In this document: piece by piece, positions 1 to 8,059 of the stretch | Layout of the letters: each line of letters begins with the position of its first letter | How positions within the stretch are numbered: position 1 is the stretch's first letter | Origin: Ammonifex sp. | GTDB lineage: Bacteria > Bacillota > Desulfotomaculia > Desulfotomaculales > Ammonificaceae | Reading direction: 5' to 3' | NCBI GenBank assembly: GCA_003604985.1 | Contig: QZIW01000055.1 | Coordinates: 1 to 37,400, forward strand | DNA: 37,400 nt | Notes under the pieces: model-generated | Seen by the model: only the letters and a program-made list of their open reading frames with translations | Databases searched by the model: none | What the model was told of the DNA's origin: nothing | Translations under genes and position numbers: made by a program

Positions 1-26
1 AGGGTTTTATCGAAGGGGTGGGAAAT

Positions 27-944
27 GTGGTTTACGACCTGGTAATCATCGGCGCGGGACCGGCAGGGCTTACGGCGGGTATATACGCGGCACGCGCCAA
101 GATGAATGCGCTGATCATTGAGCGGAGCGCTTCAGGCGGGAAAGCCCTGTCAGCGGACAAGATCGAGAACTACCCCGGTTTTCCGGAGCCAATCGCCGGT
201 GCCGAACTGGTGGAGCGGATGGAAGCGCAGATAAAGCGGTTGGGCGCCCGGTTAAAATCCACGGATGTGGCCGAAATCAGCCGGGACGGAGATAAGTTCT
301 TGCTGCGGACGACTCAGGAGGTTATCGAGGCCCGGGCGGTAGTGCTGGCTACGGGCAGCGGCCCGAGCCCTCTTGGGGTCCCGGGGGAAGAGCGGCTCCG
401 CGGGCGGGGCGTCTCCTACTGTGCAATCTGTGATGGTTTCTTTTTCCGGGACGAGAAAGTGGCGGTGGTCGGGGGCGGGGATGCGGCCGTCCACGAGGCG
501 CTTTATCTCACCCGCTTTGTTGACAAGGCGTATCTCTTGCACAACCGCGACTCTTTCCGGGCAACTAAGGTCCTCCAGGACCAGTTGTACGCCAACCCCA
601 AGATTGAAGTCATGTTGAATACCGGCGTCGTTGAAATCCTGGGAGAAGACCAGGTCGCAGGCTTGAAGATCGAAGACTTGCGCACGGGCGAGCAGCGGGT
701 GCTCGAGGTGAGCGGGGTCTTCGTCTATGTCGGTGTGAAACCGGCTTCTTATCTTGTCAGGGACTTGGCCGACCTTGACCCGCGAGGCTATGTTATTACA
801 GATAATAAAATGGCCACGCGAACCCCCGGTCTTTTTGCCGCGGGCGACGTCCGCGACAAACCCTTGCGGCAGATAGTAACCGCGGTGGCGGACGGCGCAA
901 TTGCGGCGGTGAGCGCCGACCGGCACCTGAGGGGCCAGGGGTAG
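27..944 (+). CDS. trxB: Thioredoxin reductase-like FAD/NAD(P) disulfide oxidoreductase
   Basis: Cytosolic flavoprotein of the low-molecular-weight thioredoxin reductase family, expected to move electrons from a reduced nucleotide or another donor through FAD to a redox disulfide. Visible are the FAD-binding GAGPAG near the N-terminus, the redox-active CAIC followed by DGFFF in the middle, a second Rossmann motif GGGDAA, and the C-terminal FAD motif GLFAAGDV. Total length is normal for the family (about 305 aa). GTG at 27 is preferred because an AAGGGG site lies 8 nt upstream; the in-frame GTG at 18 would overlap that site. The NADPH-phosphate motif, usually HRRxxxR, reads HNRDSFR here, so donor preference may differ. 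It is convergent with the SDR gene, with only 3 bp between their ends. Confidence 0.88.
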   Translation: MVYDLVIIGAGPAGLTAGIYAARAKMNALIIERSASGGKALSADKIENYPGFPEPIAGAELVERMEAQIKRLGARLKSTDVAEISRDGDKFLLRTTQEVIEARAVVLATGSGPSPLGVPGEERLRGRGVSYCAICDGFFFRDEKVAVVGGGDAAVHEALYLTRFVDKAYLLHNRDSFRATKVLQDQLYANPKIEVMLNTGVVEILGEDQVAGLKIEDLRTGEQRVLEVSGVFVYVGVKPASYLVRDLADLDPRGYVITDNKMATRTPGLFAAGDVRDKPLRQIVTAVADGAIAAVSADRHLRGQG

Positions 945-967
945 AACTTAAAAAGCCCGGCCGGACC
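945..967 (-). terminator. Short hairpin plus U-run at the end of the SDR gene
   Basis: Read on the minus strand, GTCC-GGCC-GGGC followed by TTTTT overlaps the last codons and stop of the SDR gene. The stem is only 4 bp with one G-U pair, so this is a weak candidate. A similar GGTCCGGCCGGGCC core forms a better terminator at 26409-26430. Confidence 0.35.
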
Positions 968-1871
968 GCAGCCCTTCGCGGAGGGTCTGGGGCCTGAAGC
1001 CGAAATGTTTATAGACGGCGTTCAGTTCCGTGGTGTTGTTCACTTCCATCTGCTTCAGTTCCACGGAGGTAACCGGGGGGTCGCGCATAATTCTTTCCAT
1101 CAGGGGAACCACCAGGCGCAAGAAGCCCACCGGCAGGGGAAGCTTTATGCGTCTTATTCTTTTTACGTCCAGGTAAACGTCCAGCATTTCGGCGTAGGTG
1201 AAGTGTTCCGGCCCCCCGATATCGTATGTCTGGTGGATGGTGCGCGGGTCTCCCAAGGCGGTTGCCACGCAGCGGGCGACATCAAGCACTGCAATTGGTT
1301 GAAACCGTGCTTTGCTCGCCGGGTAAGCAACGAAAGGCGGTGGGGAGGTCCTGATTGACTGGGCCATCCGGTCAAAAAAGCCGAAGCTTGGGCCGTAGAT
1401 CAGGGAAGGCCTTATTATCGTCCAATCAAGCCCGCTTTGCCGGACGGCCTCCTCCCCCAGCCATTTGGAGTGCGCGTACCTGTATGCCGGGCCCTCCTTG
1501 ACGCCCATGGCGCTCACGTGGATAAAACGCCGTGCCCCTCCCCCAACCGCCGCCCGGACGGTGTTCGCCGTCCCCTCAACGTTCACTTGCTGGAAGGTCT
1601 GGTCCGGCTTTTCACGGATGACCGCTACCAGGTGGACCACCGCGGAAACGCCGGTTGCCGCGCGGCGGAGCGATTCGTAGTCCGTTACGTCGCCCCGGAC
1701 GTATTCCACTTCTCCAGCCAGAATGGCCGGCGCCCGGCCGGGGTTGCGGACGAGGCACCGCACCTTGCTTCCGGCGGCGAGAAGCTCATCAACCACCGCC
1801 CGGCCGACAAGCCCCGTGCCGCCGGTCACCAGGATCGTTTTCGTCTTCCCTTCAATGGTGCCTGTATGCAT
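948..1871 (-). CDS. NAD(P)-binding atypical SDR, NDUFA9/complex-I-assembly-like
   Basis: Extended/atypical short-chain dehydrogenase of about 307 aa that probably binds NAD(P)H; the substrate is unknown. The N-terminus carries the Rossmann glycine motif TGGTGLVG, followed by GDVTD, and a Tyr-x3-Lys pair (YAHSK) in the middle. The IIRPSLIYGP stretch is typical of the NDUFA9-like/NmrA-like branch of the family. ATG at 1871 is chosen because it lies 1 nt after the stop of the upstream hydrolase gene (TGA-C-ATG), which implies translational coupling. A longer frame to 1916 would only add upstream-gene sequence. The function with its partner hydrolase is not evident. Confidence 0.82.
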   Translation of the reverse strand: MHTGTIEGKTKTILVTGGTGLVGRAVVDELLAAGSKVRCLVRNPGRAPAILAGEVEYVRGDVTDYESLRRAATGVSAVVHLVAVIREKPDQTFQQVNVEGTANTVRAAVGGGARRFIHVSAMGVKEGPAYRYAHSKWLGEEAVRQSGLDWTIIRPSLIYGPSFGFFDRMAQSIRTSPPPFVAYPASKARFQPIAVLDVARCVATALGDPRTIHQTYDIGGPEHFTYAEMLDVYLDVKRIRRIKLPLPVGFLRLVVPLMERIMRDPPVTSVELKQMEVNNTTELNAVYKHFGFRPQTLREGLRSGRAF

Positions 1872-1872
1872 G

Positions 1873-2730
1873 TCAGCACCGCTTTCCCAGAGGCAATTCA
1901 CGGCGCACGCGCGCAAGTCGTTCCAGGTCGATATCGGCGACGATGACCGCCTCTTCGGGGCCGGCGCGGGCGATTATCTCCGCCCACGGACTGACCACCA
2001 TGGAGTGGCCGAAGGCCACGTAATCGGCCCCGGGATCACGGGCCGGCGCGGCTCCCACGACGTAAACCTGGTTGTCGACCGCACGGGCGCGCAGCAGGAG
2101 TTCCCAGTGCGCAGGGCCGGTAATCATGTTAAAAGCCGCCGGGATGACCACTACCTGGGCTCCTTTTAGGGTCATCTCGCGGAAAAGGGCCGGAAAACGG
2201 ACGTCAAAACAGATGGCGACGCCGATGGTGCATAAAGGGGTGGCTACTACCGTAGCCGTGCTTCCCGGGCTCAGGGTGGCGGACTCTCTGAACGACAACC
2301 CTCCGGGCAGGTCCACGTCAAAAAGGTGGACCTTACGGTGGTGAGCGATGAGGTTGCCCAGGGGGTCAAAGATGAAACTGGCGTTAAACACCTGCTCGCC
2401 GTCGCGTTCGGGAACGCTCCCCCCGACGAGAAAGATGTTCTCCTCGCGGGCGGCGCGGGCGAGCATCAGGAAGGAATCGCCGCCGGCGCAGCTTTCCGCG
2501 TAGTTAGGGAAAAGCCTGGCGACGTAAGGGCAGATGAACATCTCCGGCAGGGCTACGAGCCGCGCCCCGGACCCCGCCGCGCGGTGAATGAACTCCCGGG
2601 CGCGGTCAAGGTTTTGTTTTTTTTCAGTGCCTATTTTGAACTGGCAGACCGCCATTTTAAACGTCGAAGGGGGGAGCCGGGAGCAGCCGTTTGCCGGGTC
2701 CGCCGCCTTCGTATGCAATTCGGAGGGCAT
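1873..2730 (-). CDS. Carbon-nitrogen hydrolase (nitrilase family, omega-amidase-like)
   Basis: Cytosolic nitrilase-superfamily amidohydrolase of 285 aa. All three catalytic residues are visible: Glu63 in LPEMF, Lys133 in HRKVHLFD and Cys174 in ICFDVRFP. The HLFDVDLPGG and FREMTLKGAQ stretches resemble the Nit2/omega-amidase branch, which removes amide groups from alpha-keto acid amides or cleaves deaminated metabolites; the exact substrate cannot be read from sequence. The first about 25 residues are an extension before the family core (KMAVCQFKIG). Start is ATG 2730, about 17 nt below a predicted extended -10 promoter. The SDR gene follows directly, so the two form a small operon. Confidence 0.87.
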   Translation of the reverse strand: MPSELHTKAADPANGCSRLPPSTFKMAVCQFKIGTEKKQNLDRAREFIHRAAGSGARLVALPEMFICPYVARLFPNYAESCAGGDSFLMLARAAREENIFLVGGSVPERDGEQVFNASFIFDPLGNLIAHHRKVHLFDVDLPGGLSFRESATLSPGSTATVVATPLCTIGVAICFDVRFPALFREMTLKGAQVVVIPAAFNMITGPAHWELLLRARAVDNQVYVVGAAPARDPGADYVAFGHSMVVSPWAEIIARAGPEEAVIVADIDLERLARVRRELPLGKRC

Positions 2731-2753
2731 GTTATCCCGCCCTTTTTTGTTCT

Positions 2754-2762
2754 ATTATAGCA
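2754..2762 (-). promoter_or_regulatory. Extended -10 promoter for the hydrolase/SDR operon
   Basis: On the minus strand TGC-TATAAT is a perfect -10 hexamer with an extended TGn element. No good -35 is seen at 16-18 nt, as expected for extended -10 promoters. The predicted start of transcription is about 17 nt before the ATG at 2730. Confidence 0.55.
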
Positions 2763-2911
2763 CTGGTTGTTGGTCTTGAATAAGTTTTAAGCTGCAGTTG
2801 TCGGCATCCCCGCATTCTTTGTGATTTCCTGGAAGGAAAAAGGGCGCCGCAAAGCGAAATAGATAGTGCTTCAGTCCGACGCGACATCGGGCTTGGTTCG
2901 GAGAACTGCGG

Positions 2912-2939
2912 TTGCGTTCATGAGCGCCGGTTATATTAT
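2912..2939 (+). promoter_or_regulatory. Possible sigma-A promoter for the LapA-domain gene
   Basis: TTGCGT (2912-2917), a 16-nt spacer and TATTAT (2934-2939) lie about 30 nt before the GTG start at 2969. Both hexamers deviate from consensus, so this is tentative. Confidence 0.35.
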
Positions 2940-2968
2940 CACTTTTGTTGGTTATAGGGGGTACAAAA

Positions 2969-3283
2969 GTGCAGCTTTACTTGATTCTCGGGCTTCTGTT
3001 TGCGCTTCTGGTCGCTGTTTTCGCCGTGCAAAACAGCACACCGGTCAACATCAGGTTCCTGGCATGGGAATTCAAAAACATCTCGCTGGCCCTGGTTGTT
3101 CTGGGGGCTGCTGCCGGGGGGGCTTTCATCGTTTTCATAATGGGCCTCGGACGTGAGGTCCGGCACGCGTGGAGGGCCAGGGACCTGTCAATCCAGAACC
3201 TCAGGCTTTCCCAGCGTCTTTCGCAGGTGGAAGCGGAGCGAAAGCGGGGCAGTTCTTCGCAGTTGGACGATGCCGATTCATAA
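2969..3283 (+). CDS. LapA-domain (DUF1049) small membrane protein
   Basis: Small integral membrane protein of 104 aa with two hydrophobic segments (about residues 2-20 and 41-62) separated by the signature AVQNSTPVNIRFL, which identifies the LapA/DUF1049 domain. The C-terminal 35 residues are charged and helical, probably a short cytoplasmic coiled coil, and end in a Ser/Asp-rich tail. The E. coli relative LapB/LapA pair regulates LPS; in Gram-positive genomes the role is unknown. GTG 2969 is selected because AGGGGGT lies 7 nt upstream; the TTG at 2945 has no ribosome site. It is followed by the dinG-like gene after a 74-bp gap. Confidence 0.82.
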   Translation: MQLYLILGLLFALLVAVFAVQNSTPVNIRFLAWEFKNISLALVVLGAAAGGAFIVFIMGLGREVRHAWRARDLSIQNLRLSQRLSQVEAERKRGSSSQLDDADS

Positions 3284-3357
3284 CCTCTTTGTGTATAAGT
3301 CAAACCCCTGTGCTCTTGACCGAACCCCGACCTAAGCGAATTCTTAAGGAGGAACTT

Positions 3358-6135
3358 TTGGCGGAAGTATACGTAGCTGTCGACGTTGAAACTACGGGCC
3401 TGGATACGTCACGGGACGAGCTTATCGAAGTGGGCCTCTGCCGGATTGCAAACGGCGCCGTTACGGAAAGGTTTTCTTCGCTGGTGCGTCCGGCCGGTGC
3501 CGTACCTCTCAGGGTAAAAAAACTCACCGGGATTACGGATGCCATGCTGGAGGCGGCGCCGACCTGGGAAGAAATAGCGGGTGCGGTCGCCTCCTTTATC
3601 GGCGACGCCCCGGTAATCGGACACAACGTGGCTTTCGACGCCGGCTTCCTTTCACGCTACCTTGGCAAACCTCTTCCCGGCATACTTTTAGACACCTGCG
3701 AACTGGCGCGGACCTTGCTCCCGCAAGCCCGGGGGTACAGTCTGGCCCTGGCCGCGGAAGCGCTCGGGGTGCCGTATGCGGTGCAGCACCGTGCGCTGGC
3801 TGACGCGGAGGCGACGGCGGTTCTGTTTGATGCTTTGCTCGCGCGGCTCGGAGAACTGTCGCCGCAGGTATTGTCAGGCGCCGCTTTCCTGCTCGACCGG
3901 GGCAACTCCAGCCTGGCGGGATTGTTCAAAGAGGCGCTGCGGCGGGCGACTAAGTTCCCCGGCCGGATTTCGAGTCCGGAGGCCTTTGTCGAGGCCAAGC
4001 CCAAGGAGCCCGAAGAGGCCGGAAACGAGCGGGTCAACCCGGAAGCCGTAACGTGTACGGAGTTGTTCGGTCCGGGAGGAAGACTCACCAGCGTCCTGCC
4101 GGGCTACGAGTACCGCGCCCAGCAGGAGGAAATGGCGGCGGCGGTAACCGGGGCCCTGGAGAACGGTTCCTACCTTCTCGTCGAAGCGGGGACCGGTATC
4201 GGCAAATCGCTGGCTTACCTCATACCACTGGTGCAAAAAGCCCTGAAGAGCGGCAAGCGGGTCCTCATTTCCACCCACACCGTCAACCTCCAGGAACAAC
4301 TGCTGCAAAAAGACATCCCATCAGTTAAGGCCGCGCTGGGCCTTGATTTTAACGCCGTATTGGTGAAAGGACGCCAGCATTACCTGTGCCTCCGGCGGTG
4401 GCAGCGTCAGTTGGAGGAAGCTCAGCACCCTGATGGACTGAATGCCGGGGAGGCGGCGGCCCGTTTTTACGCACGGGTTTTAATCTGGCTGGCCGCCACG
4501 GTTGCCGGCGACTTTGGTGAGTTGAGCCTTAACGAGCCGGAAAGAGAAGCCCAGGCGAGGATAGCGGCAGCGGCGGAGGGATGCTTCGGCAAAAACTGTC
4601 CCCTGTCGACACACTGCTTTGTGAACAACGCCCGGCGGCGAGCGGAGAAGGCTTTAGTGCTTATCACCAATCACTCACTCCTGCTCACCGATGCCTTTGC
4701 CGGCGGCGCGGTGCTTCCCGATTACGGCCCATTGGTCATTGACGAGGCGCACCACCTGGAAGACGTGGCCACCGAATGTTTGACCCGCAGCCATACGCGG
4801 CGGGAAGCGGTAAACTGGCTCTCGCGCCTGCGGCCGATTTTGGCCCGGGCGGGTCCTGCGCTCTACCAATTGCCGAACGGGGCGGCCGTGGATAAAAAGA
4901 TAAACACCTTGATCGAGGCCGCACGAAACGCGGCAGCAGAACTGTTTTCCTTCTTTAATAACTTACTCGCCGGGGCACCAAATTCCGGGGTTAACGGCGG
5001 CTTGCCCGCGCGGCGTCTAAAAGAAAAAGGGAGCCATTTGGTCCTGGACACGCCGGGCCGAAGCGTGTATTTGGGGCTGGTTGCGGAGTTCGAGACGCTC
5101 CTCGGCACCTGTCAAGGTATCGCGGAAGCGGGCGGGTGGACAGAAACCTGGGCCAGGGAGTTCGCCCTCTGGATTCAAGAAGGGCATGAAATTCGGGGAA
5201 CCCTCACCGGGATTATCGAAAATACCGACCCCGACCGGGTAGAGTGGATCGAAGGGCGGTTCTGGGCCGGCGAATTGCACGCGGTACTGAAATGCGCTCC
5301 CGTTTCCGTGGCGGAGGCTGTTTTCACGTCGGTGTTTTCGCGCCACCACGCTGCGGTGCTGACGTCTGCGACGTTGACCGTCGGCGGCCGCTTCGATCAC
5401 TTCATGAACCGGGTCGGGCTGCACCGCGTGCCGGCCGAACGCTTGACCTGCCAGGTGATGGGCTCGCCTTTTGCCTACGAAGAAAGGTCGTCCCTCTGCG
5501 TGGTCAGCGATCTGCCCCTCCCGCAGGAAGTGGCGGCCGAGGAGTATCTGCAATCGGTGGCGGACGCGCTGAGCCGGCTGGCTCTGGCGGCCGGCGGGAG
5601 GGTGCTGGTCTTGTTCACCGCCAACCGGATGATGCGCGAGGTCGCAATGCGGGTACGGCCGCGCCTTGAAACCGAGGACGTGGTCGTTTTGGCGCAGGGG
5701 GTGGACGGCGGGCGTACGCGGCTGCTCGAGGAGTTCAGGCATACGGAGCGTGCGGCGCTCTGCGGTACGGCGAGCTTTTGGGAGGGAGTCGACATATCCG
5801 GCGGGCTGTTGCGGATGGTGGTGATTGTCAAACTGCCTTTTCCTCCTTTTGAAACACCCGTGCTGGCGGCGCGGCGTGTACGTTTGTTAAACCAGGGTCA
5901 TGACGACTTCCAGACGCTGAGCTTACCGTACGCGGTCCTGCGTTTTAAGCAGGGTTTCGGGAGACTGATCCGCTCCCACCAGGACGAGGGGGTTGTAGTC
6001 GTCCTCGACCGGCGGCTGGTCAACAAAAGTTACGGTCCGACTTTTATTAAATCACTGCCGCCGCTGCCGGTAATTTCCCTGCCCTTGACCGACGCCTGCG
6101 CGTGGCTCCGGAGCCGTTTGGGAGACCTGGCATGA
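3358..6135 (+). CDS. dinG: DinG-family ATP-dependent helicase with N-terminal DEDD exonuclease
   Basis: DNA helicase/nuclease of 925 aa, acting in DNA repair or removal of unusual structures. Order of parts: DnaQ-like 3'-5' exonuclease domain (DVETTGLD at about 9-16, GHNVAFD, HRALADAEA), then an XPD/DinG-type superfamily 2 helicase with Walker A GTGIGKS (about 278-284), DEAH box (about 462-465) and motif VI QGFGRLIRS (about 865). Between Walker A and DEAH sit Cys344, Cys409, Cys414 and Cys420, placed as for a [4Fe-4S] cluster. TTG 3358 is the start because AAGGAGG lies 5 nt before it. An open frame reaching 3169 just runs through the LapA-domain gene in another frame. Confidence 0.9.
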   Translation: MAEVYVAVDVETTGLDTSRDELIEVGLCRIANGAVTERFSSLVRPAGAVPLRVKKLTGITDAMLEAAPTWEEIAGAVASFIGDAPVIGHNVAFDAGFLSRYLGKPLPGILLDTCELARTLLPQARGYSLALAAEALGVPYAVQHRALADAEATAVLFDALLARLGELSPQVLSGAAFLLDRGNSSLAGLFKEALRRATKFPGRISSPEAFVEAKPKEPEEAGNERVNPEAVTCTELFGPGGRLTSVLPGYEYRAQQEEMAAAVTGALENGSYLLVEAGTGIGKSLAYLIPLVQKALKSGKRVLISTHTVNLQEQLLQKDIPSVKAALGLDFNAVLVKGRQHYLCLRRWQRQLEEAQHPDGLNAGEAAARFYARVLIWLAATVAGDFGELSLNEPEREAQARIAAAAEGCFGKNCPLSTHCFVNNARRRAEKALVLITNHSLLLTDAFAGGAVLPDYGPLVIDEAHHLEDVATECLTRSHTRREAVNWLSRLRPILARAGPALYQLPNGAAVDKKINTLIEAARNAAAELFSFFNNLLAGAPNSGVNGGLPARRLKEKGSHLVLDTPGRSVYLGLVAEFETLLGTCQGIAEAGGWTETWAREFALWIQEGHEIRGTLTGIIENTDPDRVEWIEGRFWAGELHAVLKCAPVSVAEAVFTSVFSRHHAAVLTSATLTVGGRFDHFMNRVGLHRVPAERLTCQVMGSPFAYEERSSLCVVSDLPLPQEVAAEEYLQSVADALSRLALAAGGRVLVLFTANRMMREVAMRVRPRLETEDVVVLAQGVDGGRTRLLEEFRHTERAALCGTASFWEGVDISGGLLRMVVIVKLPFPPFETPVLAARRVRLLNQGHDDFQTLSLPYAVLRFKQGFGRLIRSHQDEGVVVVLDRRLVNKSYGPTFIKSLPPLPVISLPLTDACAWLRSRLGDLA

Positions 6136-6299
6136 ACGGCCATAGGTTTTAAGCAATTCTAACCGAAGACAGTGGTTGTTTGAACATTTCCTTTGCCAGC
6201 GGAATAAGATTTTATAAGTTAAAGCTTGCTTCGAGTTCGGGGTCAGTCACGAATTCAGATAAAAAGGTTTTATGATTCGCAAAAAGAGGAGGAGAGAGC
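6136..6299. other. AT-rich intergenic region before spoVM
   Basis: The 164 bp after dinG contain no convincing ORF. No clear terminator for dinG and no unambiguous sigma-E or sigma-A promoter for spoVM could be identified by eye. The sequence is visibly more AT-rich than the flanking genes. Confidence 0.6.
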
Positions 6300-6365
6300 G
6301 TGAGGGTCTATTTTATCAAACTTCCAGGTTTTTTGAGGGGATTATTAAGGCGTTTTATCCGATAA
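6300..6365 (+). CDS. spoVM: Stage V sporulation protein M (SpoVM), 21 aa
   Basis: Very short gene with a GTG start and a strong purine-rich ribosome site (AAGAGGAGGAGAG) just upstream. The peptide begins MRVYFIKLPGFLRGLLRR. This aligns without gaps to the start of Bacillus subtilis SpoVM (MKFYTIKLPKFLGGIVRA), keeping Tyr4, Ile6, Lys7, Leu8, the key Pro9, Phe11, Leu12, Gly14 and Arg17. SpoVM is an amphipathic peptide that recognises the convex forespore membrane and anchors SpoIVA for coat and cortex assembly. It is slightly shorter at the C-terminus than the 26-aa Bacillus protein. The family match is from memory of the B. subtilis sequence. Confidence 0.85.
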   Translation: MRVYFIKLPGFLRGLLRRFIR

Positions 6366-6382
6366 ACTCCATTTTACACCGA

Positions 6383-6412
6383 TTTACTTTTCTGATTGCG
6401 GTTTAGCATAAT
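6383..6412 (+). promoter_or_regulatory. Possible sigma-A promoter for the hdr-flx operon
   Basis: TTTACT (6383-6388), an 18-nt spacer and CATAAT (6407-6412) lie about 150 nt upstream of hdrC in the only sizeable non-coding gap before the operon. The match is moderate. Confidence 0.35.
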
Positions 6413-6561
6413 ACCCAGGAATTTTCCCCCGCCGAAAAGAGGAATTTCAGGCTGTTTTAGCGAATGGCAAAATTATATGAACAAGCAGTTCTTTTTTCTT
6501 TTTCAGGGGATTTGAGAAGTATATCGCGTAAGGATTATCATCCTAAAAAGGGGTTTTGCAG

Positions 6562-7149
6562 GTGATACTTCTCGGCGGGAAGAGCAGTACCGAACCCGAT
6601 TTTATAAGTGCGGTGGCCCGGGCAAGCGGTCATGCCACACTGTTGCATTGCTACCAGTGCGGGAAGTGTACGGCAGGATGTCCCCTGGCTTTCGGCATGG
6701 ACCATAAGCCGAACCAGATTATCCGTCTCCTCCAGTTAGGCCGTATAAAACAAGTCCTCGGTTCGCGTGCGATCTGGATTTGCGCCGGGTGTTGGACGTG
6801 TACCACACGCTGCCCGTGCGGCATTGACATCGCCCAGGTTATGGACAGCCTCCGGGTCCTCGCCCGGAACGAAGGGGAAACCGTACAGGGCAAGGACGTG
6901 GTCTCGTTTAACGAACTCTTTCTTCAGTCGGTGCGGCGCAACGGCAGGGTTTTCGAGTTCGGTGTGTTCATGGGGCGTAATTTACGGCGCAGGAAACCCT
7001 TCCTCGATGCGGATCTGGGAAGGTTTATGCTGACGCGGGGGAAACTCCGCCTCACCGCCGAGAGAATTAAGGGCACGAAAGAGGTAAGACGGCTTTTTTC
7101 CAGGCAAGGCGCGCCGGTGCGGAATCCCAAGGAAAGGACTAAAGAATGA
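6562..7149 (+). CDS. hdrC: HdrC-like heterodisulfide reductase iron-sulfur subunit
   Basis: Subunit C of a soluble heterodisulfide-reductase-type complex, 195 aa, passing electrons between HdrA and HdrB. Two [4Fe-4S] motifs are visible: Cys30-33-36-40 (CYQCGKCTAGCP) and Cys74-77-80-84 (CAGCWTCTTRCP). These are followed by the usual C-terminal helical region; there is no membrane segment. GTG 6562 is the start because AAAAGGGG ends 8 nt before it; the TTG at 6556 sits only 2 nt from that site. First gene of the seven-gene hdr-flx operon; its stop overlaps the hdrB start by 4 nt (ATGA). Confidence 0.9.
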   Translation: MILLGGKSSTEPDFISAVARASGHATLLHCYQCGKCTAGCPLAFGMDHKPNQIIRLLQLGRIKQVLGSRAIWICAGCWTCTTRCPCGIDIAQVMDSLRVLARNEGETVQGKDVVSFNELFLQSVRRNGRVFEFGVFMGRNLRRRKPFLDADLGRFMLTRGKLRLTAERIKGTKEVRRLFSRQGAPVRNPKERTKE

Positions 7150-8006
7150 AAATCGGATACTACCCCGGCTGTTCGCTTCAGAGCAGCGCCAAGGAATACG
7201 ACCGTGCCACCCGCTTGGTGGCGCGGCACCTGGGGATCCAGTTGCACGATATTAACGATTGGAACTGCTGTGGGGCCACCGCGGCCCACAGCATGGATCA
7301 TTTCCTCGCGGCGGCGCTCCCCGCGCGGAACCTGATCATCGCTGAGGAGATGGGCCTGGACGTGACCGTCCCTTGTGCCGCGTGTTACCAGCGGCTGCGT
7401 CTGGCCCACCGGGTACTTGCCGAAAACGAAGAAACGGCCCGGGATATCTCTCAGTTGATCGGTCGCCCTTATAAGGGCAAGGTGCGCATTTACTCCCTGA
7501 TTGAGACTATCGCGGGTATAGGGCTGGAGCAGCTTGCGGCGCAGGTCGTGCGGCCGCTTAAGGAGCTGCGGGTGGCCTGCTATTACGGTTGCCTCCTGGT
7601 GCGGCCCCCCGGTACCGGCTGCGACGACCCGGAGAACCCGCGGTTGATGGATGAGCTGTTGGAAGCCGCCAAGGCCGAGACGCTGGACTGGGGTTATAAA
7701 AACGAATGCTGCGGCGCTTCGCTGGTTTTCAGCGAACGCCGTTTGGCGCTGCACCTTATTCGCAACATACTGCGGAACGCGGTCGATGCCGGGGCCACAA
7801 GTATAGCGTGCGCCTGCCCGCTCTGTCAGAGCAACCTTGACACGCGCCAGGGGCAGGTTAATAAAGAGTTCGGGACAAGCTTTGCCATGCCGATTTTTTA
7901 CTTCCCTCAACTTTTGGGCCTGGCGATGGGTCTCAACCCCCAGGACCTGGGTCTGGGGATGCATTTCGTTGACCCGCAGCGGGCCATAAAGGCGGTAAGC
8001 GGCTGA
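7146..8006 (+). CDS. hdrB: HdrB-like heterodisulfide reductase catalytic subunit
   Basis: 286-aa subunit with two CCG domains. The first has Cys9, Cys41-Cys42 and Cys77-x2-Cys80; the second has Cys149, Cys188-Cys189 and Cys224-x2-Cys227. In methanogen HdrB this arrangement binds two non-cubane [4Fe-4S] clusters that cleave the disulfide. The natural disulfide substrate in non-methanogens is unknown; a DsrC-like protein or another small thiol is often proposed. The start overlaps the hdrC stop by 4 nt, indicating coupling. It is followed after 53 bp by hdrA, which has its own ribosome site. Confidence 0.92.
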   Translation: MKIGYYPGCSLQSSAKEYDRATRLVARHLGIQLHDINDWNCCGATAAHSMDHFLAAALPARNLIIAEEMGLDVTVPCAACYQRLRLAHRVLAENEETARDISQLIGRPYKGKVRIYSLIETIAGIGLEQLAAQVVRPLKELRVACYYGCLLVRPPGTGCDDPENPRLMDELLEAAKAETLDWGYKNECCGASLVFSERRLALHLIRNILRNAVDAGATSIACACPLCQSNLDTRQGQVNKEFGTSFAMPIFYFPQLLGLAMGLNPQDLGLGMHFVDPQRAIKAVSG

Positions 8007-8059
8007 TTTGCGGGTACGGCTCCAACCTAATTTAAAGGCAGTGTAAGAGGAGGAAAACC

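Noticed and set aside
3169-3357. Possible 63-residue N-terminal extension of the DinG protein
   Set aside because: It overlaps the LapA-domain gene, has no ribosome site, and the exonuclease domain starts right after TTG 3358, which has AAGGAGG upstream.
5017-5742. 241-aa open frame on the minus strand within dinG
   Set aside because: It lies wholly opposite the helicase domain, has a composition typical of a shadow frame in high-GC DNA, and shows no family motif.
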